DNA of 6,498 bases from Clostridiales bacterium (GTDB taxonomy: Bacteria; Bacillota; Clostridia; Monoglobales; Firm-18): positions 1 through 6,498 of the forward strand of contig JAIRSR010000023.1 of the NCBI GenBank assembly GCA_031255355.1, read 5' to 3'. This document shows positions 1 to 5,554 of the stretch, piece by piece (positions within the stretch are counted from its first letter, which is position 1; every line of letters begins with the position of its first letter). A model generated the notes under the pieces. That model made no database searches. It was not told the origin of the DNA and saw only the letters and a list, made by a program, of their open reading frames with translations. Both the position numbers and the translations under genes were made by a program.

Positions 1-597
1 GTCAACGACTGCTCCCGCGACAATACGGCGGAGGAAAGTATCCGCGCGGGTGCGCGGGTGGTGAATCTGCCGTTGAATCTGGGCATTGGCGGCGCGGTGC
101 AAACAGGCTATCTTTACGCGCTACAAAACAACTACGATTGCGTGGTGCAAATCGACGGCGACGGTCAGCACGACCCGCAAGACCTGCCGAAACTGCTCAG
201 CATCATCGAGAGCGGCGAAGCGGATATGGCGATAGGCTCCCGCTTTGTGGAAAAGACGGCGTACAAGCCTCCGCTTTCCCGCAAAATGGGGATCCTGTAC
301 TTTTCCCGCTTGGTATCTTTGCTCACAGGGCAAGCCGTTACGGATACGACAAGCGGCTACCGCGCGGTAAACAAAAAAATCATACGGCTGTTCGCGGATT
401 ACTATCCCAGCGATTTCCCCGAGGTGGAAACGATTGTGTATGCCGCAAGCAACCGCTTGAAAGTCAAAGAAACGTCCGTCAACATGAAACAGCGGCACGC
501 GGGGAAATCGTCCATTACGCCGCTGAAATCGGCATACTACGCCATTAAGGTGACAAGTTGCCTGTTGTTTTCCCGTAAAGGAGGGGGCATCCGTTGA
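1..597 (+). CDS. Family 2 glycosyltransferase, polyprenyl-phosphate sugar synthase-like (5' partial)
   Basis: The frame is open from base 1, so the start lies upstream; 198 residues are visible. The fragment begins inside the GT2 nucleotide-binding fold with VNDCSRDNT, then shows NLGIGGAVQTG, the metal-binding DxD region QIDGDGQHDP (about visible residues 51-60) and TDTTSGYRAVN, all typical of the DPM1/GtrB/ArnC-like branch. Known members transfer a sugar from a nucleotide donor to a polyprenyl phosphate on the cytoplasmic face of the membrane. No C-terminal membrane helix pair is visible, so any membrane anchoring would have to come from a partner such as the next gene. The stop overlaps the next start (TTGA). 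The sugar and lipid cannot be read from sequence. The family call is firm; the exact substrate is inference. Confidence 0.9.
   Translation, partial: VNDCSRDNTAEESIRAGARVVNLPLNLGIGGAVQTGYLYALQNNYDCVVQIDGDGQHDPQDLPKLLSIIESGEADMAIGSRFVEKTAYKPPLSRKMGILYFSRLVSLLTGQAVTDTTSGYRAVNKKIIRLFADYYPSDFPEVETIVYAASNRLKVKETSVNMKQRHAGKSSITPLKSAYYAIKVTSCLLFSRKGGGIR
577..584 (+). promoter_or_regulatory. Ribosome binding site that sets the TTG start of the DUF2304 gene
   Basis: AAAGGAGG lies 9 bases before the TTG at 594. It supports this unusual start, which overlaps the stop of the preceding glycosyltransferase gene. Confidence 0.8.
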
Positions 598-950
598 GTA
601 TTTACGGTATTTCTATCATTACAAGCCTATTGTTGCTCTGCGTTACGTTTTACGCCTTGGCGAAGCGGCGGCTGGATTTTCAGTACGTGCTGTTTTGGAC
701 GGTGCTGTCCGTCTTGATTATCGTTGTGGCGTTGAACGTCGGCTGGCTGGAGAGAATCGCCGCCGCGCTGAACGTGTTTTACGCGCCGTCGGTGCTGTTT
801 GCCGCCGCGTTGGTGTTTCTGTTGGTGTTTGTTTTTTACATTACGATGTTTATTTCCAATATCACAAAGCGCGTCATTCGTCTGACGCAGGAAGTCGGCT
901 TGCTGAAAAGCAAAATCGACGCGCTTGAAAAAAAGGAGGAGGACGCGTGA
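594..950 (+). CDS. DUF2304 family small membrane protein
   Basis: A 118-residue protein with three strongly hydrophobic segments (about residues 3-23, 30-53 and 65-90) and a charged C-terminal helix (about 91-118) with heptad-like Leu/Ile spacing that could form a short coiled coil. Size, topology and position directly after a DPM1-like GT2 match DUF2304 proteins, whose biochemical role is not established as far as I know. The TTG start is chosen because of the well-placed AAAGGAGG and the four-base overlap with the upstream gene. It overlaps the next gene by four bases (GTGA), so translation is probably coupled. By position it may anchor the soluble glycosyltransferase to the membrane or assist lipid-sugar handling; this is inference. 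The family call rests on pattern and context, not on a profile search. Confidence 0.78.
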   Translation: MSIYGISIITSLLLLCVTFYALAKRRLDFQYVLFWTVLSVLIIVVALNVGWLERIAAALNVFYAPSVLFAAALVFLLVFVFYITMFISNITKRVIRLTQEVGLLKSKIDALEKKEEDA

Positions 951-1303
951 GTCCTGCATTGTTCGGCTTAATCCTTATCAATATCGTCCTGCTTACGGCG
1001 GGGCAGACCCTTTGGAAAATCGGCCTCGGCAGCGTTGGATTTTCTTTGTCCTTTACGGGCATACTAAAATTGCTTTTCAATCCGTTTGTGTTCGCGGGGT
1101 TGGCGGTGTACGTCGCGGCTACCGTGCTGTGGCTGTATATCCTAAGCAGAGCGGAACTTTCCGCCGCGTACCCGCTGCAAAGCCTGTGCTATATTTTGGC
1201 TGCGCTGATCGGGCTGTTTGTGTTTAAGGAGGATGTTTCCCTGATGAAGTGGGCGGGGTTGGTTTTGATTAGCGCCGGCGCGTTTTTCGTGGCAAGGGGG
1301 TAA
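947..1303 (+). CDS. Small DMT/EamA-type membrane protein, ArnE/SMR-like putative lipid-sugar flippase
   Basis: A 118-residue protein predicted to have four membrane helices (about 4-22, 32-57, 65-86 and 95-115), the size of one EmrE/SMR or ArnE unit. The first helix ends in AGQTLWKIG and the third begins SAAYPLQSL, both typical of the EamA/SMR fold. The conserved Glu of EmrE helix 1, needed for proton-coupled drug export, is absent (hydrophobic residues there), which favours an ArnE/F-like lipid-carrier role over drug efflux. The start is GTG at 947 with AAAGGAGGA at 932-940, overlapping the upstream stop by four bases. The stop TAA shares a base with the next ATG (TAATG). Between a GT2 and a GT39, it is best explained as flipping the polyprenyl-phosphate sugar across the membrane. 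The fold is fairly sure; the function is inferred. Confidence 0.8.
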   Translation: MSPALFGLILINIVLLTAGQTLWKIGLGSVGFSLSFTGILKLLFNPFVFAGLAVYVAATVLWLYILSRAELSAAYPLQSLCYILAALIGLFVFKEDVSLMKWAGLVLISAGAFFVARG

Positions 1304-2625
1304 TGGCTGTATTTAGCGTAAAGAACGAGAGTAAAACGGTGAAAATTTATATCGTTTTGATTTTGGCGGCGTATCTGGCGTTGTGCTTTGCCAATATTGC
1401 GTATAGCAAAAACGGACCGCTGTTGGGGAGTTTGGAAACGTTTGACAACGACGATGTGAAATATTTGCGCAGCGCGTGGACTTTGCTTGAAACAGGCAGG
1501 TATACTTACAAAGACCCTTCCGCAGACACCGTATTTATTATGCCGGGGCTTACCACGGTACTCGCGGCGTTTGTCGCCGTGTTCGGCAAATTTCCGTATG
1601 TGCCGTTCGCCGTATTCCAAGCGTTGCTCGGCGCGGCGGGGCTGTATCTGATCTTTCTGTGCGGCAGGCGGCTGTTTCACGTCCGCGCGGGAATCATCGC
1701 GGCGGCGCTTATGGCGGTTTACGCGCCGAGCGTCTACGCGGCGGGTATGATTCTGACGGAATCCTGCTTTTATGTTCTGTATCTGCTTACCTTTTTGTTC
1801 ACCCTATACGCCGTTGATACGGCAAAAATGAAGTATTACGTTTGGGGCGGCGTGTTCCTCGGCGTTTCGGCGTTGTTTCGTCCCTCCGCACTGTTGTACC
1901 CGGTTGCGGTGCTGGTGATGTGGTTGATTAAAAAGTATAAATTTATTGATATGCTCAAATTCGGCGCGGTGGTGACGGGCGTTGTATGCGCGGTGCTTTC
2001 GCCGTGGATTATCAGAAACGCCGTTATTTTCAAGGAATTTATCCCTCTGACAAAGTCGTCGGGCAATCCGATGCTGCAAGGGACGTTTATCGATTACGAC
2101 CAATAGGTGAGGGAAACGGAAAATATTGATTACTATAAAATTATCGGCAAAACGAGCGACATAGACGTATCGCGGTACGGTCATGACGAGTTGGTTGACG
2201 ACGCGGTGGAACGCGAGATGACGAAAATCCGCTTCAAAGAGGTGATTTTAAGGGAACCGGGGAAGTACCTTTGGTGGTACACCGTTGGGAAAACGATAGA
2301 AAATTGGAGCAAGCCGTTTTTCTGGACGCCCCTGTTCGGCTTGGCGCCGGCGCAACTGAACGGACAGCATTATTTGCTGTTGGCGGCGGGTATCGCGGGA
2401 TTTGCCGCGTTTTTGTCCGGCGGGCGCGGCAAGGAAAGCGTTCGGTGGATGCCTGCGGTCTCCGTGGCTTATTTTAATACCGCGCACCTGCCGTTTTACT
2501 GCTTCTCGCGGTATATGTTCCCCACTGTGTTCTGTTTCGCGCTGTACGCGGCGTATTTTTTCGACAAAACCGCTTTGCGTATGCGGGAACAACACTTACC
2601 GTCTGCCGGACGTAGGTCTGTATGA
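1303..2625 (+). pseudogene. ArnT/PMT-like GT39 membrane glycosyltransferase interrupted by an in-frame TAG
   Basis: One frame encodes a 440-codon protein split by TAG at 2104-2106 into 267 residues and a 172-codon remainder. The N-terminal part has a membrane helix (about 14-33) followed by an acidic external loop (ETFDNDDVKYL, about 45-55) where GT39 enzymes carry the catalytic Asp, then MPGLTTVLA and several more helices. The part after the stop continues the same fold (KYLWWYTVGKTIENWS, then hydrophobic helices), as in intact clostridial homologues. Such enzymes move a sugar from polyprenyl phosphate to lipid or protein outside the membrane. There is no good ribosome site for the GTG at 2107, so the second half is unlikely to be a separate gene. 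The start at 1303 is coupled to the upstream stop but its AAGGGGG is only 2 bases away; GTG 1339 is an alternative. The family call is firm. Whether the gene is dead, read through or misread is open. Confidence 0.85.
2104..2106 (+). other. Premature in-frame TAG in the GT39 gene
   Basis: TAG follows IDYDQ and precedes VRETENID in the same frame. Flanking sequence on both sides fits one GT39 protein, so a single base change (for instance from CAG or TAC/TAT) or a base-call error would explain it. TAG also ends pfkA, the CDP-alcohol phosphatidyltransferase gene and the DUF2007-like gene in this window, so it works as a normal stop here. Confidence 0.9.
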
Positions 2626-2717
2626 TATTGCGTCAGATTGAAATTGGGGAATATCGTTGAAACGGTTGGGAAGGTCGCGGAAAGATTGGCTTTACACAGG
2701 GAAAATTACATCACAAA

Positions 2718-2746
2718 AAAGCCTTACACAGTAGCGGTAAGGCTTT
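2718..2746 (-). terminator. Rho-independent terminator of rpmB
   Basis: A perfect 10-bp inverted repeat (2718-2727 with 2737-2746, AAAGCCTTAC/GTAAGGCTTT) encloses a 9-base loop. It lies 15 bases beyond the rpmB stop. Read on the minus strand the stem ends in a run of six T. On the plus strand the tail is only TTT followed by CGTC, so it may also stop the glycosyltransferase transcript, but less well. Confidence 0.85.
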
Positions 2747-2761
2747 CGTCATGTAAAAGCG

Positions 2762-3157
2762 TTATTCGGTTACAGCGTCCGTCTCGGGTGCAACCGCCGA
2801 AGCCTCAACCTCCGTCACTATATCGGAATCAACCGCAGACACTTCTGTTTCTGCCGCTTCTGCCGTCACCGTTTCCGCTGACGCTTCAACCGCCGTCAAA
2901 TCCGCAACCTCAAAGGTGTTCACCTCGGGAATTTGAATATCGACCTCGGTAACCTTTGCCAGACCGTTTCCGTAGCCGCGCTCCACCAAACCGGAGCGCA
3001 AACAACGGGTGCAAACGTACAGCCTTTTATGCTCACCGTTCACAATGGCCCTCACCCGCCTGACGTTAGGCTTCCACATCTTGTTGCTGCGCCTGTGCGA
3101 ATGGCTGACCTTAATGCCGAAAGATACGCTTTTATTGCAAATTTCACACTTTGCCAT
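2762..3157 (-). CDS. rpmB: 50S ribosomal protein L28 with a long acidic C-terminal tail
   Basis: Residues 1 to about 63 are a full bacterial L28: MAKCEIC, SFGIKVSHSHRRSN, WKPNVRRVRA and LYVCTRCLRSG. Four cysteines (C4, C7, C49, C52) form the zinc-ribbon pairs of the C+ type. L28 binds 23S rRNA in the large subunit. Normal length is about 62 residues, but this one has 131. Residues 69-131 contain 17 Asp/Glu and no Lys or Arg and are rich in Ala, Val and Thr, with repeated Glu-Ala-Ser-Ala and Thr-Glu-Val words. The frame has no shift between domain and tail, and the terminator follows the tail's stop, so the tail belongs to this gene. The start is fixed by AGGAGGTG at 3164-3171, 6 bases upstream. 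It is transcribed alone, convergent with the glycosyltransferase cassette. The L28 call is essentially certain; the role of the tail is unknown. Confidence 0.96.
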   Translation of the reverse strand: MAKCEICNKSVSFGIKVSHSHRRSNKMWKPNVRRVRAIVNGEHKRLYVCTRCLRSGLVERGYGNGLAKVTEVDIQIPEVNTFEVADLTAVEASAETVTAEAAETEVSAVDSDIVTEVEASAVAPETDAVTE

Positions 3158-3163
3158 GCTCTA

Positions 3164-3171
3164 CACCTCCT
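3164..3171 (-). promoter_or_regulatory. rpmB ribosome binding site
   Basis: AGGAGGTG on the minus strand, 6 bases before the ATG at 3157. It is a near-perfect match to the 16S rRNA tail, as expected for a highly translated ribosomal protein gene. Confidence 0.9.
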
Positions 3172-3212
3172 ATATAAACCGGGAAATTAACTGACAATCC
3201 CCAAAAACCCGC

Positions 3213-3273
3213 CTTGAAAATCATAAACCATTTTCTTGTGCGCAGCCTTTTCAAGATTGCCGCTGATACAGCG
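3213..3273 (-). promoter_or_regulatory. rpmB 5' leader with two inverted repeats
   Basis: The presumed leader holds a small hairpin (3261-3273, CGCTG-TAT-CAGCG) and an 8-bp inverted repeat (3213-3220 with 3248-3255, CTTGAAAA/TTTTCAAG) enclosing 27 bases. They could fold before the ribosome site. I recognise no known riboswitch or ribosomal-protein leader here. Confidence 0.3.
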
Positions 3274-3279
3274 AATATT

Positions 3280-3308
3280 ATTTTAACAGATATTTGTCCG
3301 TTTTGCAA
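3280..3308 (-). promoter_or_regulatory. Candidate sigma-A promoter of rpmB
   Basis: On the minus strand, TTGCAA (3303-3308) and TAAAAT (3280-3285) are separated by 17 bases. They sit just beyond the stop of the CDP-alcohol phosphatidyltransferase gene, with an expected start near 3273 and a leader of roughly 115 bases. I see no terminator between that gene and this promoter, so some read-through into rpmB is possible. The call is by eye only. Confidence 0.45.
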
Positions 3309-3316
3309 GTGTTTTT

Positions 3317-3850
3317 CTAAAAAAGTTTTTTTCGCATACCAAGGAAGATCACAACATAGCGTGCCAGCGCGAAAACGCTAAGCGCCGAAGCCGCGATAAT
3401 CAAGAAGCCTTGGGCATAATCGCTCATGGTATCTCTGAACAGCATCAGCGCGAAAAAGACCAGATAAAACAGGAGCGTAGCCGCCTTGCCGTACCAATTG
3501 GCGGACACCACAACGTCGCCTTTTTTATAGAGTTTAATGCCGCCCAGCACCATGACGAGTTCTTTCGCGAGCAAAAGCGCGAAAGCGAACCACATGACGT
3601 TCACGCCGCCGTAGGCGATGCAAAATGCCGTGGTAATTTGCGTCAGTTTGTCCGCAATCGGGTCAAAGACGGTTCCCCATTTGGTAATCATGTGATACTT
3701 CCGCGCGATGTATCCGTCCAGCACGTCCGTAAGCCCCGACACCGCAAGTATGACGACAGCCGCCGTCATGCTTCCGCTGAAAAGATAGGCGTACACGAAC
3801 GCGGGAACGAGCAGGAAACGTATCACGGTTAAAACATTAGGTATATTCAT
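3317..3850 (-). CDS. CDP-alcohol phosphatidyltransferase (PgsA-like phospholipid synthase)
   Basis: A 177-residue membrane protein carrying the complete family motif D-x2-D-G-x2-A-R-x8-G-x3-D-x3-D as D42, D45, G46, A49, R50, G59, D63 and D67. These residues bind metal and the CDP-diacylglycerol. Helices precede and follow the motif, so the enzyme acts in the membrane. The likely reaction is phosphatidyl transfer to glycerol-3-phosphate (PgsA); a cardiolipin-synthase type role cannot be excluded, so no symbol is given. The start at 3850 (MNIPNVLTVIRF) is preferred to an upstream in-frame ATG at 3883, because homologues begin there and GGGAG (3861-3865) lies 10 bases upstream. It starts 68 bases after the pfkA stop, in the same direction, with no clear terminator between them. 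It ends in TAG, with an in-frame TAA 12 codons further on. Confidence 0.92.
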   Translation of the reverse strand: MNIPNVLTVIRFLLVPAFVYAYLFSGSMTAAVVILAVSGLTDVLDGYIARKYHMITKWGTVFDPIADKLTQITTAFCIAYGGVNVMWFAFALLLAKELVMVLGGIKLYKKGDVVVSANWYGKAATLLFYLVFFALMLFRDTMSDYAQGFLIIAASALSVFALARYVVIFLGMRKKLF

Positions 3851-3918
3851 TGAATTACAACTCCCAAAACGATGTGTCCGCAACGGAAAACCACTGCAAA
3901 AGCGGCGGTAAGGACGCG

Positions 3919-4890
3919 CTAAATAGAAAGAATTTTTGATAAATCAATTAAATCCTCTCTTATGGTGTAAGGAACGTCCAACCCCTCGAAAATATCAATA
4001 TCATAAATTTGATTTTTCGCGACCCCTATGATACGGTTCCCCATGCCCTCCTTCAACAACTCCACGGCATAGGAACCCATGCGGCTCGCGTACACCCGGT
4101 CAACCACGGTGGGACTGCCGCCGCGCTGTACGTAGCCGAGGATGGTCGTTCTGGTTTCAATCCCTGTTTCCGCTTCGATACGCGCCTCAAGGTCGCCGCT
4201 GTCCGCTACGCCCTCCGCTACAATGATGATGAAATGCTTCTTATTCCGCTTCTTGCCACGGTTGATAGGCTCCAAAATGTCGCGGGTGAAATCAACGCCG
4301 CGCTCCGGAATCAAAATCGCCTCCGCACCCGTCGCGATGCCGACGTTGAGCGCGATACTGCCCGACGCCCGCCCCATGACCTTGATGATGTTGCAACGCT
4401 CGTGGCTGGTGGCGGTGTCGCGGATTTTATCCACAGCGTCTTTCGCGGTGTTAATGGCGGTGTCGAAGCCGATGGTGTACTCCGTACACGAAATATCGTT
4501 GTCTATCGTCCCGGGTACGCCGACGGACGGCATACCCTCGGCGCATAACTCCCGCGCCCCGCGAAAAGAGCCGTCCCCGCCGATAACGATAATGCCCTCG
4601 ATGTCAAAATACCGCGCGGTGGATACGGCGCGTTTCACACCCTCAGGCGTTTTGAACTCTGCGCTTCGCGCGGTCTGCAAAATGGTGCCGCCCCTGTGCA
4701 TAATATCCGACACGTCGCGGGCGCTCATCTCGTAGATATCGCCGTGAATCAAGCCCTCGTAGCCCTTTCTGATGCCCATGACTTTCATGTCGTAATACTT
4801 CGCGGTGCGGACGACGGCGCGAATCGCCGCGTTCATACCGGGCGCGTCGCCGCCGCTGGTCAGTACGCCTATGGCGCTTATCTTTGGCAT
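3919..4890 (-). CDS. pfkA: ATP-dependent 6-phosphofructokinase
   Basis: A 323-residue protein close to the usual 320 of bacterial PfkA, the cytoplasmic tetramer that phosphorylates fructose 6-phosphate in glycolysis. Visible motifs are TSGGDAPGMNAAIR (11-24), GGDGS (104-108), PGTIDND (126-132, with D130 as catalytic Asp), MGR (172-174) and LGYVQRGGSP (251-260). Gly at the third position of GGDGS and in PGTIDND marks the ATP type; the pyrophosphate type has GGDD and PKTIDND. The start at 4890 (MPKISAIGV) is supported by AAGGAGA at 4900-4906, 9 bases upstream; an in-frame ATG at 4914 would add eight unlikely residues. It lies 31 bases after the DUF2007-like gene and before the phosphatidyltransferase gene, probably in one transcript. 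The stop is TAG. Confidence 0.97.
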   Translation of the reverse strand: MPKISAIGVLTSGGDAPGMNAAIRAVVRTAKYYDMKVMGIRKGYEGLIHGDIYEMSARDVSDIMHRGGTILQTARSAEFKTPEGVKRAVSTARYFDIEGIIVIGGDGSFRGARELCAEGMPSVGVPGTIDNDISCTEYTIGFDTAINTAKDAVDKIRDTATSHERCNIIKVMGRASGSIALNVGIATGAEAILIPERGVDFTRDILEPINRGKKRNKKHFIIIVAEGVADSGDLEARIEAETGIETRTTILGYVQRGGSPTVVDRVYASRMGSYAVELLKEGMGNRIIGVAKNQIYDIDIFEGLDVPYTIREDLIDLSKILSI

Positions 4891-4921
4891 TGAACAATCT
4901 CTCCTTAAACTCAATATATTC

Positions 4922-5146
4922 CTATTGAAGGCTTGTGATAATAATCATATGCGCCGCCTTAACCTCGGTGTGCGGCACCAATATTTTATAGCAATTGCCG
5001 CCGTCGTTTTCGCTGTCCGGCGCACCCTCGCTCTGCGCGCCCTTGCCCACCGGATTCAACTTGACAAGTATGCCCGCGTCAGTCAGCGCTTGACCTATGG
5101 TTTTTGCCGTTTCCCCGCCCCGCGCCATATACACTTCAGTCCACAT
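4922..5146 (-). CDS. Small DUF2007-like protein
   Basis: A 74-residue protein. The pattern MWTEVYMARG...AKTIGQALTDAGILVKLNPVG...CYKILVPHTEVKAAHMII predicts a beta-alpha-beta-beta-alpha fold with no signal peptide or membrane helix. It resembles the DUF2007-type small proteins (putative ferredoxin-like fold) that I recall preceding pfkA in several Clostridia, sometimes misnamed glutamate decarboxylase. No catalytic residues can be named. The middle (about 35-50) is a polar Gly/Asp/Glu-rich loop. The ATG at 5146 has GGGAGAG (5156-5162) 9 bases upstream, inside the end of mtrB. The gene starts 6 bases after the mtrB stop, so the two are probably translated in sequence. It is clearly a real gene by spacing and ribosome site; its function is unknown. 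Confidence 0.7.
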   Translation of the reverse strand: MWTEVYMARGGETAKTIGQALTDAGILVKLNPVGKGAQSEGAPDSENDGGNCYKILVPHTEVKAAHMIIITSLQ

Positions 5147-5152
5147 AGTTTT

Positions 5153-5329
5153 TCACTCTCCCGCCCGAATAACGCCGTGACCTGTGTACACGGAAGCCTT
5201 TCCGCGTATTTTGATTGCGGAGGTGTTATCGGTAAACTGCGCGATATACACCTCGCCGCTGTCGAGTTTTTCGGTGTGGTGGAACCGGGTATCTTTCCCC
5301 CGCGTCAGTCCTATGATGTTCACGCCGTC
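5153..5329 (-). CDS. mtrB: trp RNA-binding attenuation protein TRAP, 5' end missing (fused to an OppF fragment)
   Basis: The last 58 residues of the frame align without gaps to Bacillus subtilis TRAP as I remember it, from Asp17 almost to the C-terminus. They include GVNIIGLTRG, DTRFHHTEKLDSGE, IAQFT and TSAIKIRG. The three RNA-contacting residues of TRAP (Lys37, Lys56, Arg58) are all present, as are the threonines of the tryptophan pocket (Thr25, Thr30, Thr49, Thr52). TRAP forms an 11-subunit ring that, with tryptophan bound, wraps leader RNA carrying GAG/UAG repeats and turns down trp genes. The first strand (about 16 residues) and the native start are missing: upstream the frame continues into an OppF ATP-binding domain. 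It is followed after 6 bases by the DUF2007-like gene and then pfkA. The family call is strong; the N-terminus is certainly not native. Confidence 0.9.
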   Translation of the reverse strand, partial: DGVNIIGLTRGKDTRFHHTEKLDSGEVYIAQFTDNTSAIKIRGKASVYTGHGVIRAGE

Positions 5330-5332
5330 AAA
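5321..5332. other. Join between the OppF fragment and TRAP
   Basis: On the minus strand the word TTTGACGGCGTG encodes Phe-Asp-Gly-Val. Left of it (codons for GEVV) the sequence is OppF-like; right of it (codons for NIIGLTRG) it is TRAP. Asp-Gly-Val occurs at this point in TRAP, and Phe-Asp-Gly is usual at the matching point of OppF, so the exact join can only be placed within this stretch. Hand-counted GC is about 63% on the OppF side and about 54% on the TRAP side. Confidence 0.85.
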
Positions 5333-5554
5333 CACCACCTCGCCGTCCGTCGGCTCGATGAGGCGTAAAATAGCCGCTCCGGTCGTGGTTTTTCCGCAGC
5401 CGCTCTCGCCCACCAGCGCGAACACGTCTTGCGCCCCCACCTGAAAACTGACGTTCTCCACGGCGTACACGTGCCCGACGGTCTTGCGCAGAAGCCCGCT
5501 CCGAATGGGGAAATAAACCCTCAAGCGCCGAACGTCCAGCAGAGCTTCGCTCAT
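5330..5554 (-). pseudogene. OppF/DppF-like oligopeptide ABC transporter ATPase, only the first ~75 codons
   Basis: The ATG at 5554 overlaps the oppD-like stop (ATGA). The frame begins MSEALLDVRRLRVYFPIR, typical of OppF/DppF, continues through VGHVYAVENVSF and reaches the Walker A motif GESGCGKTT (residues 49-57) and LIEPTDGEVVFDG (65-77). A full OppF has about 320 residues. Here the Q-loop, LSGGQ signature, Walker B and C-terminal domain are all missing, because the frame passes into TRAP at about residue 77. The combined frame (5153-5554) would give 133 residues that cannot work as an ATPase. In intact systems OppF pairs with OppD at the cytoplasmic face of a peptide permease. The family call is firm; the true gene presumably continues elsewhere. 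Confidence 0.88.

Noticed and set aside
2107..2625. Separate gene starting at the GTG after the premature TAG
   Set aside because: There is no ribosome site before 2107, and the product is plainly the C-terminal half of the same GT39 enzyme.
2638..2952. Plus-strand open frame (TTG start) downstream of the GT39 gene
   Set aside because: Most of it is the antisense of the rpmB acidic tail, it crosses the terminator stem, and its Pro/Gln/Ser-rich product resembles no family. The start has no ribosome site.
2626..3316. TRAP-binding GAG/UAG repeat arrays in the intergenic regions
   Set aside because: I looked because mtrB is present, but saw no run of evenly spaced GAG or UAG triplets on either strand.
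3281..3319. Reading TAG as sense to extend the phosphatidyltransferase by 12 residues to a TAA
   Set aside because: The extra residues look like ordinary non-coding sequence and the protein is complete at TAG. TAG also ends pfkA and the small gene, so it is a normal stop here.
4009..4735. Long plus-strand frames opposite pfkA
   Set aside because: These are shadows of a certain pfkA gene in GC-rich sequence; they lack ribosome sites and recognisable domains.
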